Shown here piece by piece: positions 51,144 through 60,547 of a stretch of DNA of 64,000 nucleotides. Each line of letters begins with the position of its first letter. Within the stretch, counting starts at the first letter, position 1. The notes under the pieces are model-generated. The model had not been told where the DNA came from. It made no database searches and worked only from the letters and a program-made list of their open reading frames with translations. The stretch is from Burkholderia sp. 4M9327F10 (lineage in GTDB: Bacteria > Pseudomonadota > Gammaproteobacteria > Burkholderiales > Burkholderiaceae), in assembly GCF_005503145.1 (NCBI RefSeq), contig NZ_SCNV01000001.1, positions 468,953 to 532,952 on the forward strand, written 5' to 3'. Position numbers and translations under genes: made by a program.

Positions 51144-52385
51144 CTACTTCTTGTAGATCCGTTGGCGGAACTGTTCGAGCCGGTTCAGGATCGCGTCGAG
51201 CTGGTTCGGGTCGCTATAGAACTGCTGCATCCCCTTCATGCCTTCGTCGGCCATTTCCTTGGTCATGTCGCGGTCGTAGAACTGCGCGACTCCGCCAGGC
51301 GTGCTCGACAGAATCTGGAAGCCGATCTTCGAGATCGGATCCTGCGGCTCCGGCGCCTGGTTGTTCGACGGCAACTGGCCCCAGCCCTTCGCCAGTTCGC
51401 CGTTGATCTGCGGCTGCGCCATAAAGGCGAGCAGCCGGTGCGCGTCTTTCTTGTTGCCGGCCTTCGCAGGAATCATCAGGATGTTGACCGGGCCATCTTC
51501 GGCCATCGGTACGGCCGAATCGATCACCGGGAAGCGGAAGTAGCCCATCTTGTCGCGTGTGGACGCCGGCAGCCCTGCCGAGAAGAACGTCCCCATTAAC
51601 ATCATCGCCGCCTGACCGTTGACGAGCAGCGGGCTCACCGAGTCGACGTCATAAGACAGCGCATTGTCGACGAAATACCTGTCATCGATCAGCGTCTTCC
51701 ACGTGGCGTAAACCTTGCGCACGCGCGGATCGGTGTAGGCAATCTCACCCGCCATCAGTTGCTCGTGAAAGGCGTAGCCGTTGATGCGCAGGTCGAGGTA
51801 GTCGAACCACGCGGCGAGCGTCCACGAATCCTTGGCCGGCACGGCGATCGGCGCGATGCCGGCGTCCTTCAGCTTTTTGCAGTCGGCGAGAAACTCATCC
51901 CACGTCTTGGGTTCGCTGGTGATACCTGCTTTTTCGAACAGGTCCTTGCGATAGAAGAAGCCGTACGAGTCGTAGCCCAGCGGAGCCGCGTACTGCTTTC
52001 CTGCATACGTGGAAGGAGGCTTGACCGCGACATACGTCTGGTTCCAGCCGTTCTTTTGCCAATCCGCGCTCAGGTCGTCGAGCAGGCCGCGTTTGGCGAA
52101 ATAGGCCATGCGCTCGCCGTTGTGCCAGCTCAGCACATCGGGCGGATCGGTCGCGAGCCAGCCGGACATCTGGACCTTGTAGGCCTCCTCGCCCACATAG
52201 GTCACCTTCAGGTCGACATCGGGATTAGCCTTCTCGAACTGATCGAACGCGTCTTGCCACACCGCGCGCTGGTTGCCGCGCGCAGACACGGTCACTCTTA
52301 GCGTGGCGGCATCGACGTAGCTTGCAGCGGCCATCGCAAGACACGCGACACCCGCCAGTAAGAACTTCCCAGCTCCGAACTTCAT
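51144..52385 (-). CDS. Carbohydrate ABC substrate-binding protein
   Basis: A 413-residue periplasmic receptor of the CUT1/SBP_bac_1 type. Signal peptide MKFGAGKFLLAGVACLAMAA with cleavage after VDA. Mature protein begins TLRVTVSARGNQRAVWQDAF. The ATG at 52385 has GGAGAC 6 nt upstream. It captures the sugar for the two permeases downstream; the GH42 gene suggests a beta-galactoside. Gap to the permease gene is 67 bp. Confidence 0.92.
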   Translation of the reverse strand: MKFGAGKFLLAGVACLAMAAASYVDAATLRVTVSARGNQRAVWQDAFDQFEKANPDVDLKVTYVGEEAYKVQMSGWLATDPPDVLSWHNGERMAYFAKRGLLDDLSADWQKNGWNQTYVAVKPPSTYAGKQYAAPLGYDSYGFFYRKDLFEKAGITSEPKTWDEFLADCKKLKDAGIAPIAVPAKDSWTLAAWFDYLDLRINGYAFHEQLMAGEIAYTDPRVRKVYATWKTLIDDRYFVDNALSYDVDSVSPLLVNGQAAMMLMGTFFSAGLPASTRDKMGYFRFPVIDSAVPMAEDGPVNILMIPAKAGNKKDAHRLLAFMAQPQINGELAKGWGQLPSNNQAPEPQDPISKIGFQILSSTPGGVAQFYDRDMTKEMADEGMKGMQQFYSDPNQLDAILNRLEQFRQRIYKK

Positions 52386-52456
52386 GATTGTCTCCAATAT
52401 TCAATTTATGGCGGCGGCCACCGGGTGCGAGCCGCCAGATCACAACCGCTAACCGG

Positions 52457-53611
52457 CTAGTGAAGCAAGGTGCTGCGCGCCACGGCTACTGCATTGCCGC
52501 TTTCGTCGAACAGATGGGACGAGCCGGGCGAGACCGAGAACACATGCCGTTCACCCGCACGCACGTTGCTGCTGCCGGGCGCCTTGGCGATCAGCGGGCG
52601 CCCGCCTCGAACATCCAGATGCACATACGTCAGTTCGCCGAGTTGCTCGGTGAAGGCCACTTCACGCGTGAGGGTCATGCCGGCCTGATCCACTTGCGGC
52701 GCCGTAATAGTCAGATGCTCCGGGCGGATGCCAAGCGTGACCCGCGTGCCGGCCTTTAGAGATGCTTCAATCGTCCGGTCAGTCAGAGCCAGCGTTTCCC
52801 CGCTATCGTCGAGCTTGATATCGACTCGTGTGCCTGTCGTCGCCACCACCTGTGCCGGCAAGAAGTTCATCCGTGGCGAGCCGATAAAGCCCGCCGCAAA
52901 GAGGTTGGCCGGCCGGTGATACAGATCCAGAGGGGAACCGATCTGAGCGATGCTGCCAAAGCGGGTCATATCCTCGCCGGCGCGCAGCAGCACGATCTTG
53001 TCGGCCAGCGTCATCGCCTCGACCTGATCGTGCGTGACGTACACCGAGCTGGCCTGATCGAAGCGCTTATGCAGGCGGCCGATTTCGATGCGGGTCTGAG
53101 CGCGCAGCGTGGCATCCAGATTGGACAAGGGCTCGTCGAACAGGAATGCTTTGGGTTCCCGAACAATCGCCCGGCCGATCGCCACACGCTGCCGCTGGCC
53201 GCCGGACAGCGCACGCGGCTTGCGCTCGAGCAAGGACTCGATTTGCAAGACGCGTGCCGCTTCGTTGACGCGGCGTCGAATCTCGTCGCTTGAGACCTTA
53301 GCGATACGCAGGCCAAAAGCGATGTTCTCGAATACCGACATGTGAGGAAACAAGGCGTAGCTCTGGAACACCATTGCTACGCCCCGCGCAGCGGGCTGCA
53401 CTTCGTTCACGCGCTGTCCGCCGATCTTCAACTCACCCGCGCTCACATCCTCGAGGCCGGCGATGAGTCGCAGCAGCGTCGACTTCCCGCAACCGGACGG
53501 CCCGAGAAACACGCAAAACTCGTGCTCGCCGATATCCAGATTGACGTCGCGCAGCACAGGCGGATGCTCGCCATACGCCTTCGAGATGCTTCTAAGGGAG
53601 ATAGCTGTCAT
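52457..53611 (-). CDS. Carbohydrate ABC ATP-binding protein, UgpC/MalK type
   Basis: A 384-residue ATPase. Walker A GPSGCGKSTLL at about 38-48, signature ALSGGQRQRVAIGRAIVR, Walker B AFLFDEPLSNLDATLR and the switch THDQ. A C-terminal TOBE/regulatory domain (about 240-370) is present, as in MalK. It is the first gene of the operon, immediately downstream of the LacI-type operator, and drives sugar uptake. Confidence 0.93.
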   Translation of the reverse strand: MTAISLRSISKAYGEHPPVLRDVNLDIGEHEFCVFLGPSGCGKSTLLRLIAGLEDVSAGELKIGGQRVNEVQPAARGVAMVFQSYALFPHMSVFENIAFGLRIAKVSSDEIRRRVNEAARVLQIESLLERKPRALSGGQRQRVAIGRAIVREPKAFLFDEPLSNLDATLRAQTRIEIGRLHKRFDQASSVYVTHDQVEAMTLADKIVLLRAGEDMTRFGSIAQIGSPLDLYHRPANLFAAGFIGSPRMNFLPAQVVATTGTRVDIKLDDSGETLALTDRTIEASLKAGTRVTLGIRPEHLTITAPQVDQAGMTLTREVAFTEQLGELTYVHLDVRGGRPLIAKAPGSSNVRAGERHVFSVSPGSSHLFDESGNAVAVARSTLLH

Positions 53612-53655
53612 GCCTTTTCCCGGTTGAGGTTCTTGGGGATCGCGTCAGGAACCAT

Positions 53656-53677
53656 AAAATTTAAGCGCTTAAATTTT
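53656..53677. promoter_or_regulatory. LacI-family operator
   Basis: A perfect 22-bp palindrome with core AAATTTAAGCGCTTAAATTT and the central CG typical of LacI-family sites. It lies between the divergent ATPase and LacI genes and should control both, mainly the sugar operon. Confidence 0.88.
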
Positions 53678-53858
53678 TCGAGGGAAAAGCCGGCGTTTGA
53701 ATTAACATGTCTTCCTCCTGTGTCTGAGCGTGAAATTAGCCGAGCTGTTCGCGACACGCAACCCTTACGACAACGTCTCAATATATGGGCGAAACGCCAG
53801 CAACGCGGTCATTAGCACCTGGTCACCACTCGTTTACCCTCGCCGCGATGGGCCGGCC

Positions 53859-54887
53859 ATGGTGACACTCGCTGAAGTCGCACAACGCGCACAGGTCACG
53901 GCGGCCACAGTCTCCAACGTGTTACGCAATCCTCAGAAAGTAAAGCCGACCACCGTCGAACGCGTGATGGCGGCCGTGCGTGAACTCGGCTATCGCCCTA
54001 ACCTCACAGCCCGGGCGCTGGCCGAGGGACGCACATCTACACTCGCGTTGATGCTGTCGAATATCTCGAACCCGTTCTACCCCGAGTTCGTACTGGAGGC
54101 TGAAACCGCGGCGCGGCGACGCGGCTATTTTCTGCTCGTATGCAACACTGACGACAATCCGGCCATCGCGCGGGCGTATCTCGACAAGATTGCAGGCACA
54201 CTGGCTGCCGGGGTGATTGTGATGAATACCGATGTCAGCGCCGGCGAACTCGCCCAGGTTGCGCAGCGCGGTTCGCCACTCGTACTGTGCATGTGGGAGC
54301 GCGCGCAGGCAACCCATGCGTTGCCCTGCGTCACGGCGGACTATATGCACGCGGGCGGCCTCGCTGCTGCGCATCTATACGAACTCGACCATCGGAAAAT
54401 CGGCGCACTGCTGGGCGAAGGCTCCGGCGGCCCGCAATCGGTGCGGCTCAACGGATTTGTCGATGCACTGGTGGCACGCGGCGTTTCGGCCGACTCGGTC
54501 AAGGTTCGCGCCTGCCGCGACTCGATTGAGGCAGGCTACGAGGCCGCCCGTGCGCTGCTCAGCGAACAGCCGAAACTGACGGCGCTGTTTGCCACCAACG
54601 ACCTGATGGCCATTGGCGCGATCCAGGCGGCAACGGATCTTGGCCGGCGCGTTCCGGAGGATCTGTCGGTGATCGGACTGACCAATATCCATCTCGCCCA
54701 TCAGTTCCGCCCGGCGCTGACTACGGTCGCCTTTCCGACCGCCGCGATCGCTTCGATTTCGGTCGCGCTGACAATCGATCGGATCGAAGGCGTCAAGCCG
54801 AAACGCGATGCGTACAAGGTACCGCTGTCGGAGCTGGTGATTCGCGATACGACGGCGCCGGCGCCTAGGGTTTCACGCCGGAAGTGA
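53859..54887 (+). CDS. LacI-family transcriptional regulator
   Basis: A 342-residue LacI repressor. The HTH is at about 1-50 (VTLAEVAQRAQVTAATVSNV, with LRNPQKVKPTTVERVMAAVR and the hinge). The ligand domain carries TSTLALMLSNISNPFYPEFV and the C-terminal Arg/Asp-rich sugar-binding residues. ATG 53859 or GTG 53862. Divergent from the galactoside operon, with the operator between them. The effector is probably a sugar released by the beta-galactosidase. Confidence 0.92.
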   Translation: MVTLAEVAQRAQVTAATVSNVLRNPQKVKPTTVERVMAAVRELGYRPNLTARALAEGRTSTLALMLSNISNPFYPEFVLEAETAARRRGYFLLVCNTDDNPAIARAYLDKIAGTLAAGVIVMNTDVSAGELAQVAQRGSPLVLCMWERAQATHALPCVTADYMHAGGLAAAHLYELDHRKIGALLGEGSGGPQSVRLNGFVDALVARGVSADSVKVRACRDSIEAGYEAARALLSEQPKLTALFATNDLMAIGAIQAATDLGRRVPEDLSVIGLTNIHLAHQFRPALTTVAFPTAAIASISVALTIDRIEGVKPKRDAYKVPLSELVIRDTTAPAPRVSRRK

Positions 54888-54936
54888 GCGCGGGCTGCCT
54901 GCTTTGCGAATTCAAACGGACTCCTAACCCTTCCCG

Positions 54937-55360
54937 CTATGAAGCACGATGAAGTTTCTCCCGCCTCAGGCGTTCGGGACTGGCGCCTGTCATTTGCCGG
55001 ACCATCGCGATGAACGCTGAGGCACCGTTGTAACTCAGTCGCCGGGTAATTTCGTCTTTCGAATAGCCTTCCTCGAGCATCGTCAGTGCCGCCGCGAGTT
55101 TGGCGCGTTGGCGCCAGTCGTGAAAAGACACGCCAGCAAGCTCCCGCCAATGTCGCGACAAGCTCCGTTCGCTTAGCCCCGCTTCCTCAGCCCACTGCGC
55201 CAGACTTCGCCTGTCATCGGGACTAGACTTCGAGCAATTGGGGCGAATTGGTCGCAATGCCCTAAAGCTGTTTCCCGCAGCTTCAACGAGGATTGAAGCA
55301 GAAGCACTGCTGGCGTGACGCGAAGACCGCACGCAAGAAGGTGCGTGCAGGTACGGAAGA
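54937..55360 (-). pseudogene. AraC regulator fragment
   Basis: The frame contains a good AraC DNA-binding domain (RRSLAQWAEEAGLSERSLSR, HWRELAGVSFHDWRQRAKLA, GASAFIAMVRQMTGASPERL), but no sensor domain. The only in-frame ATG/GTG/TTG-like start overlaps the XRE gene at 55361-55383, and the first ~60 codons look random. It is best read as a decayed AraC gene whose 5' part was lost next to the XRE gene. Confidence 0.6.
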
Positions 55361-56011
55361 TCAGAAACGCAGCGTCGGGTCACGACCCATCAGGACTATG
55401 AGAATCTCGGTTTCGTCAGGTTGCTGCGTGACGTACGCGTGCGGCGTCGCGCTGCCGAAAAGCACGCTTTCCCCGGCCATCAGCCTGGCCGGTTCTTTTC
55501 CCTCAAAGCTCAGTTCCAGGCTTCCCGACAGCACGTAGCAGAACTCCATGCCGGCATGTCCTGCGAGTCCACCCGCGTCCTCCACACTGGTCGCATGGAC
55601 GCGCATTAGCAGCGGCATGAGTCCGCCCGTATTTCCCTGATGCAACAGCGAGTAGCTGTAGGGAATATCGGCGAGACGGGTGAAGGCAATGTCGTCGAGA
55701 TGCGAAACGCTGACCGCGGAAGGCGCACGCGACGGCGCAACGAGCATGTCCTGCCAGTCGAAACCGAGTCCCTCGACGATCTTGTAGAGCATCCCGAACG
55801 TCGGCGACATCTTGTTCGTCTCGATCCGCGACAGCGTGGCTTCCGGCACGCCCGTCAAACGGCTGGCATCCGTCAGCGACAGATCCCTGGATTTACGCAA
55901 TTGCCGAAGGCGCTGGCCGATCGCCTCCGCGGGAATCCGCGACGAAGGCTTTCTTGCGGCCGGAGCCGGCAGCGTCGCGAGAATCGACGCGACACGCGAT
56001 TTTCTGTTCAT
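55361..56011 (-). CDS. XRE-family regulator with cupin sensor domain
   Basis: A 216-residue regulator. HTH_XRE is at about 30-85 (GQRLRQLRKSRDLSLTDASR, GVPEATLSRIETNKMSPTFG) and a cupin_2 at about 135-210 (GMEFCYVLSGSLELSFEGKE, FGSATPHAYVTQQ). Such regulators respond to small molecules through the cupin. Divergent from the hydrolase gene. The palindrome TTACATATATGTAA lies before its start and again before the hydrolase. Confidence 0.9.
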   Translation of the reverse strand: MNRKSRVASILATLPAPAARKPSSRIPAEAIGQRLRQLRKSRDLSLTDASRLTGVPEATLSRIETNKMSPTFGMLYKIVEGLGFDWQDMLVAPSRAPSAVSVSHLDDIAFTRLADIPYSYSLLHQGNTGGLMPLLMRVHATSVEDAGGLAGHAGMEFCYVLSGSLELSFEGKEPARLMAGESVLFGSATPHAYVTQQPDETEILIVLMGRDPTLRF

Positions 56012-56035
56012 CGGTTGTCTTCTCCGGCTACAAAT

Positions 56036-56049
56036 TTACATATATGTAA
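56036..56049. promoter_or_regulatory. XRE operator, copy near the regulator gene
   Basis: A perfect 14-bp palindrome TTACATATATGTAA, 25 bp before the XRE start codon. It recurs before the hydrolase gene, indicating autoregulation. Confidence 0.7.
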
Positions 56050-56191
56050 CATAAAACATATTTAAAAACAATGGCATGAATCATAAATAATGAATTGTTT
56101 GCATGAACATCCGAAGTTGACTAAAGTCGTCGGTGGGAGCGGAATCCTGCTCCCGGGTGGCCTGCGGAGCCACGGCTTCCGCACGCGCTCA

Positions 56192-56211
56192 TTTTTACAT
56201 ATATGTAAAAA
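56192..56211. promoter_or_regulatory. XRE operator, copy overlapping the hydrolase ribosome-binding site
   Basis: TTTTTACATATATGTAAAAA is a perfect 20-bp palindrome containing the same 14-bp core. It lies 11 bp before the ATG and abuts the AAGGA, so binding would block expression. Confidence 0.75.
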
Positions 56212-56222
56212 GGACGAACATC

Positions 56223-57428
56223 ATGTCGACACAAGCTTCGTACGGGCGTTTCCAGAAAGAAGGTTGGGTGCAGTGGCCGGCGGAGCCCGAACTGAGTTTT
56301 CAGTTCGCGCGCACGTTGGGCGGTGCGCAGGAAGGGGCGAGCCTGATCAGCGAGTGCTTCGCGGCCGCGTCGAGGATGACGCCGGGCGACACCGAGAGCT
56401 GGCACCGCGAATGGCAGGCGCTGGCGAAGACCAGCGAACGGCGCGCGAACGATGCATTTGCACAGCAGCGCTTGCGCACGGCATCGAGCAACTGGCTGCG
56501 TGCGGCGAACTACTACCGCTCGTCGGAGTTCTATCTTGCACACGACGATCCGCGGCGTCTCGATACCTTCGACAGCGTCGAGCGTTGTTCGCATCGCTAT
56601 CTTGCCGGGTTGACTCCGGCGGGCGAGATCATCCGGATTCCATACGAAAACGGCGCGCATCTCGATGCGTATTTTCTGCCGTGCGCGGAGAAGGACGTTC
56701 GCTCGCCGGTCGTCATCGCGTTCGGCGGGCTCGATGAATACAAGGACGAACTGCTGCACGAAATGCCCAAGCATGCGCTGACACGCGGGATGTCACTGCT
56801 GCTGGTCGACATGCCAGGGCAAGGCGGGACGTTGCGTCGTCAGAAGCTCCCGAATCGTCCGGACACCGAGGTGCCGGTCGGCGCGTGCGTCGACTATCTG
56901 TTGACACGCACCGACGTCGATCCCGCGAAGATCGCGCTGTATGGCGCGAGTGTCGGCGGAGTATATGCGGCGCGTGCGGCGTCGTTCGAGAAGCGTATCG
57001 TTGCGGCCGTTTCCGATTCCGTGATGTTCGATATGTCGTCGCTGTTCGAGAGCTGGCTCGCTGCGCCGGAGAGATCGATCTGGCGTCATCTGAAATGGGT
57101 GTTCGGCTGCGAGACGATCGAAGGTGTAGTGGACAAGGCAAGAGCGTTCCGTCTCGAAGGCGTGATCGACAACATCAGCATTCCCTACCTGGTATTGCAG
57201 GGCACTGAGGATTGGCTCGGGCTGAAGACAGCGACGGACACTTACGACTACGCGAAAGCGCACGGAGTCGACGCGGAACTGAAGCTGTTCGATCCCGCGG
57301 AAACGGGTGCGGCGCATTGCCAGATCGATAATCCGACGCTGGGCCAGGAATTCATTTGCGACTGGCTGGCCGCCAGGCTGGATATCGATCAGAGTTCGGC
57401 GCGCGTGCGTGTGCCGGCACTTGCCTGA
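56223..57428 (+). CDS. Alpha/beta hydrolase, 2,6-dihydroxypseudooxynicotine hydrolase-like
   Basis: A 401-residue alpha/beta hydrolase with a long helical N-terminus (about 1-125), as in the C-C hydrolase of nicotine breakdown and DUF1100/FrsA-type esterases. Nucleophile Ser243 in YGASVGGVY, acid Asp330 in GTEDWLG and His365 in GAAHCQIDNP form the triad. The ATG at 56223 has AAGGA 8 nt upstream. Substrate unknown. The XRE-cupin regulator and two operator copies indicate tight, substrate-responsive control. Confidence 0.85.
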   Translation: MSTQASYGRFQKEGWVQWPAEPELSFQFARTLGGAQEGASLISECFAAASRMTPGDTESWHREWQALAKTSERRANDAFAQQRLRTASSNWLRAANYYRSSEFYLAHDDPRRLDTFDSVERCSHRYLAGLTPAGEIIRIPYENGAHLDAYFLPCAEKDVRSPVVIAFGGLDEYKDELLHEMPKHALTRGMSLLLVDMPGQGGTLRRQKLPNRPDTEVPVGACVDYLLTRTDVDPAKIALYGASVGGVYAARAASFEKRIVAAVSDSVMFDMSSLFESWLAAPERSIWRHLKWVFGCETIEGVVDKARAFRLEGVIDNISIPYLVLQGTEDWLGLKTATDTYDYAKAHGVDAELKLFDPAETGAAHCQIDNPTLGQEFICDWLAARLDIDQSSARVRVPALA

Positions 57429-57489
57429 GCGGACTGGCAATCGCTTAAGACCCGGATCACGCCGTAGCACCAGTAGCCCCAAAATGCAG

Positions 57490-57514
57490 AACGGCCCCTC
57501 GATGAGGGGCCGTT
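57490..57514. terminator. Terminator-like hairpin between hydrolase and cyoD
   Basis: A perfect 11-bp stem AACGGCCCCTC with loop GAT between convergent genes. U-tract weak (TTCCAGTT), so efficiency is uncertain. Confidence 0.65.
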
Positions 57515-57611
57515 CCAGTTCCAGCTACGCCTAATGCGGTCTGGATCTCGTATCAGCGCCCGCTCACAACAAGCGGCGCACCATCACACGAAATCCGGTC
57601 ACCTGACGCGC

Positions 57612-57944
57612 TTACCGCGACATCATGTTCATGCTGACGTTATGCATGATCCACAACGAGCCGACAATCAGAATGACGGCGGTCAGCACGGTAAAGCCGA
57701 ACGCCATGACGTTCCAGCGTTGCGCCGACGAAGTGTTCATATGCAGGAAGAACACAAGGTGCACGATGATCTGCACGAACGCCAGCCCGGCGATTGCCAG
57801 CACTGCGCTCTGGCCGGTCAACGAGCCGGTCATGATGATGCCGAATGCCGCAGCAGTCAGCAGGACGGAGAGGATGAAGCCGGCCGTGTAGCTGCCGAAG
57901 CTGCCGTGGCTATCACCCGAGTGAGCGGTATGGCCGTGGTCCAT
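57612..57944 (-). CDS. cyoD: Cytochrome bo3 quinol oxidase subunit IV
   Basis: A 110-residue membrane protein with three helices (SYTAGFILSVLLTAAAFGII, SAVLAIAGLAFVQIIVHLVF, MAFGFTVLTAVILIVGSLWI) and the conserved HLVFFLHMNTSS motif. Last gene of the cyo operon. The stop codon of cyoC directly abuts its ATG. No cyoE follows, so haem O synthase must be encoded elsewhere. Confidence 0.93.
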   Translation of the reverse strand: MDHGHTAHSGDSHGSFGSYTAGFILSVLLTAAAFGIIMTGSLTGQSAVLAIAGLAFVQIIVHLVFFLHMNTSSAQRWNVMAFGFTVLTAVILIVGSLWIMHNVSMNMMSR

Positions 57945-58553
57945 TTAAATCACACTCGTAAGGTAGACAAAGGTAAAGACACCGATCCAGACGATGTCCA
58001 GAAAGTGCCAGAAGAGGCTCAGGCAGGTCAGACGCGTCAGGTCGCGCTCGCTCAGTTCAGGACTGCGGATCACCTGAACAGCCAGCACGATCATCCACAG
58101 CAGGCCGAACGTCACGTGCAAACCGTGCGTGCCGACCAGCGTGAAGAACGACGACCAGAACGCGCTGCGGTCCGGGCCTGCGCCCACCGCGATCAGGTGC
58201 GAGAACTCGCGCAGTTCAAGCACGAGGAACGATGCACCGAGCAGGAACGTCACGAGGAGCCAGCCGAGCAGCATGCCCTTCTTGCCCTTGTGCGCGCCGA
58301 TCATGGCGAAGCCGTAGGTGATCGAGCTCAGCAGCAGCGCGGCCGTTTCCAGCGCGACACCCGGAATCTCAAACAGGTCCTTGGCGGTCGGGCCACCGGC
58401 GAACTGGTGGCTCATCACTGCGAAAACCGCAAACAACGAAGCAAAGATAATGCAGTCGGTCATCAGGTACAGCCAGAAGCCGAACACCGATTGCGACGGC
58501 AGATGGTCCGCGTCGTGATGGACGTCGTGTCCTAAAGTAGTCGTCTGTGACAT
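57945..58553 (-). CDS. cyoC: Cytochrome bo3 quinol oxidase subunit III
   Basis: A 202-residue subunit with five helices. Motifs FGFWLYLMTDCIIFASLFAV, GTHGLHVTFGLLWMIVL and FWHFLDIVWIGVFTFVYL are typical of COX3-like CyoC. It overlaps the cyoB stop by one base (TAATG) and abuts cyoD. It supports assembly and lipid interaction of the oxidase. Confidence 0.95.
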   Translation of the reverse strand: MSQTTTLGHDVHHDADHLPSQSVFGFWLYLMTDCIIFASLFAVFAVMSHQFAGGPTAKDLFEIPGVALETAALLLSSITYGFAMIGAHKGKKGMLLGWLLVTFLLGASFLVLELREFSHLIAVGAGPDRSAFWSSFFTLVGTHGLHVTFGLLWMIVLAVQVIRSPELSERDLTRLTCLSLFWHFLDIVWIGVFTFVYLTSVI

Positions 58554-60544
58554 TAATCCACCTCTGCCAATTCAAGCGCCTTACCTGCGCTACGTCCTTC
58601 TTCGATCTGTCGAACCGTATCGGCGGGAATGTAATACCCGTGATCGTCGCTAAAGCTATGGACGATAACCGTACCGATTGCGCCGACGATGCCGATGATC
58701 GCGAGCCACCAGATGTGCCAGATTGCTGCGAAGCCGAGCACCAGGCTGAACGCGGCGATGATGAGGCCAGCGCTTGTGTTCGACGGCATGTGAATGTCGC
58801 GGTACACCGGCTTGGTCTTCTCTGCCTTCGCGCGTTGCTTCATGTCGGTGAACGCGTCGAGTTCATGCACGGTCGGCACGATCGCGAAGTTGTAGACCGG
58901 CGGCGGCGACGTGGTCGACCATTCCAGCGTACGGCCATCCCACGGATCGCCCGAAACGTCGCGGTTTTCCGGCAGGTTGCGGTCGCGAATGCTCACGAAG
59001 ATCTGCAGCAGCTGGCACGCAATACCGATAGCGACCAGCACCGCACCCACTTCAGCCAGCAGCAGCCACGGGTGCCATTGCGGGTTGTCGTAGTGATTCA
59101 GGCGACGCGTCATGCCCATGAAACCCAGCACGTACAGCGGTGTGAACGCAACCCAGAAGCCGACCTGCCAGAACCAGAACGCGGCCTTGCCGAGCTTCTC
59201 GTTCAGCTTGAAGCCGAACGCCTTCGGGAACCAGTAGTTGAAACCAGCCAGATAGCCGAACAGCACGCCGCCGATGATCACGTTGTGGAAGTGAGCAATC
59301 AGGAACAGACTGTTGTGCAGCACGAAGTCCGCGCCCGGAATCGCCATCATCACGCCGGTCATACCGCCGATCGTGAAGGTGACCATGAAGCCGAGCGTCC
59401 ACAGCACCGGCGTCGAGAACTCGAGACGGCCCTTGTAGATCGTGAACAGCCAGTTGAAGACCTTCACGCCGGTCGGAATCGCAATGATCATGGTCGCGAT
59501 GCCGAAGAAGGCATTCACATCCGCGCCCGAACCCATCGTAAAGAAGTGGTGCAGCCACACGAGGAACGACAGCACCATGATCGCGCAGGTCGCATAGACC
59601 ATGGTCTTGTAGCCGAACAGCGGCTTCTTCGCATACGTCGCGATGACTTCCGAGAAGATACCGAACGCCGGCAGGATCAGGATGTAGACCTCCGGATGAC
59701 CCCACGCCCAGATCAGGTTCAGATACAACATGGCGTTGCCGCCGCCTTCATTCGTGAAGAAGTGCATGCCGAGGTAACGGTCGAGGCCGAGCAGCGCCAG
59801 GGTCACCGTCAGGATCGGGAACGCAGCCATGATCAGCACGTTCGTGCACAGCGCAGTCCACGTGAACACCGGCATCTTCATGAACGTCATGCCAGGCGCG
59901 CGCATCTTGACGATCGTGACGAAGAAGTTGATCCCGGTCAGCAAGGTACCAATGCCGGAAAGCTGCAAGCTCCAGATGTAGTAATCTACCCCCACACCCG
60001 GACTGAACTTCAGCTCAGACAGCGGCGGATAAGCCAGCCAGCCGGTCTGCGCGAATTCACCAATGACGAGCGAGACGTTGATCAGGATCGCGCTGACTGC
60101 CGTCATCCAGAACGACAGCGAGTTCAGGAACGGGTATGCCACGTCGCGTGCGCCAATCTGCAGCGGCACGATCAGGTTCATCAGGCCCACCATGAACACC
60201 ATCGCCATGAAGAAAATCATGATGACGCCGTGCGCGGAGAAGATCTGATCGTAGTGATGCGGCGGCAGATAGCCGGGGTTGTGATACGCGATCGCCAGTT
60301 GCGTGCGCATCATGATCGCGTCGGCAAAGCCGCGCAGCAGCATGATCATCGCAACGATGATGTACATGACGCCAAGACGCTTGTGGTCGACCGAGGTGAG
60401 CCACTCGGTCCACAGATAGCGCCACTTGCCGAGATACGTCACGGTGCCGAGCACCGCCACCGCCGCGATACCCATCATCGCAGCGGCCATCATGATAATC
60501 GGCTCGTGGTACGGAATCGAGTCGAGGGTTAATTTACCGAACAT
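58553..60544 (-). CDS. cyoB: Cytochrome bo3 quinol oxidase subunit I
   Basis: A 663-residue haem-copper oxidase subunit. Ligands are seen: His105 in [12 protein letters not shown] for the low-spin haem; [12 protein letters not shown] with the His-Tyr pair near 284-288; WLHHFFTMG with both CuB histidines near 333-334; [10 protein letters not shown] near 419-421. It pumps protons and reduces oxygen to water using ubiquinol. Length matches E. coli CyoB (663). cyoA ends 3 bp upstream. Confidence 0.97.
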   Translation of the reverse strand: MFGKLTLDSIPYHEPIIMMAAAMMGIAAVAVLGTVTYLGKWRYLWTEWLTSVDHKRLGVMYIIVAMIMLLRGFADAIMMRTQLAIAYHNPGYLPPHHYDQIFSAHGVIMIFFMAMVFMVGLMNLIVPLQIGARDVAYPFLNSLSFWMTAVSAILINVSLVIGEFAQTGWLAYPPLSELKFSPGVGVDYYIWSLQLSGIGTLLTGINFFVTIVKMRAPGMTFMKMPVFTWTALCTNVLIMAAFPILTVTLALLGLDRYLGMHFFTNEGGGNAMLYLNLIWAWGHPEVYILILPAFGIFSEVIATYAKKPLFGYKTMVYATCAIMVLSFLVWLHHFFTMGSGADVNAFFGIATMIIAIPTGVKVFNWLFTIYKGRLEFSTPVLWTLGFMVTFTIGGMTGVMMAIPGADFVLHNSLFLIAHFHNVIIGGVLFGYLAGFNYWFPKAFGFKLNEKLGKAAFWFWQVGFWVAFTPLYVLGFMGMTRRLNHYDNPQWHPWLLLAEVGAVLVAIGIACQLLQIFVSIRDRNLPENRDVSGDPWDGRTLEWSTTSPPPVYNFAIVPTVHELDAFTDMKQRAKAEKTKPVYRDIHMPSNTSAGLIIAAFSLVLGFAAIWHIWWLAIIGIVGAIGTVIVHSFSDDHGYYIPADTVRQIEEGRSAGKALELAEVD

Positions 60545-60547
60545 GCG

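Noticed and set aside
58547..60532. Open frame of 661 codons on the plus strand
   Set aside because: Antisense of cyoB. Composition (His, Arg, Asp, Gln-rich) is the usual product of reading a membrane-protein gene backwards at high GC.
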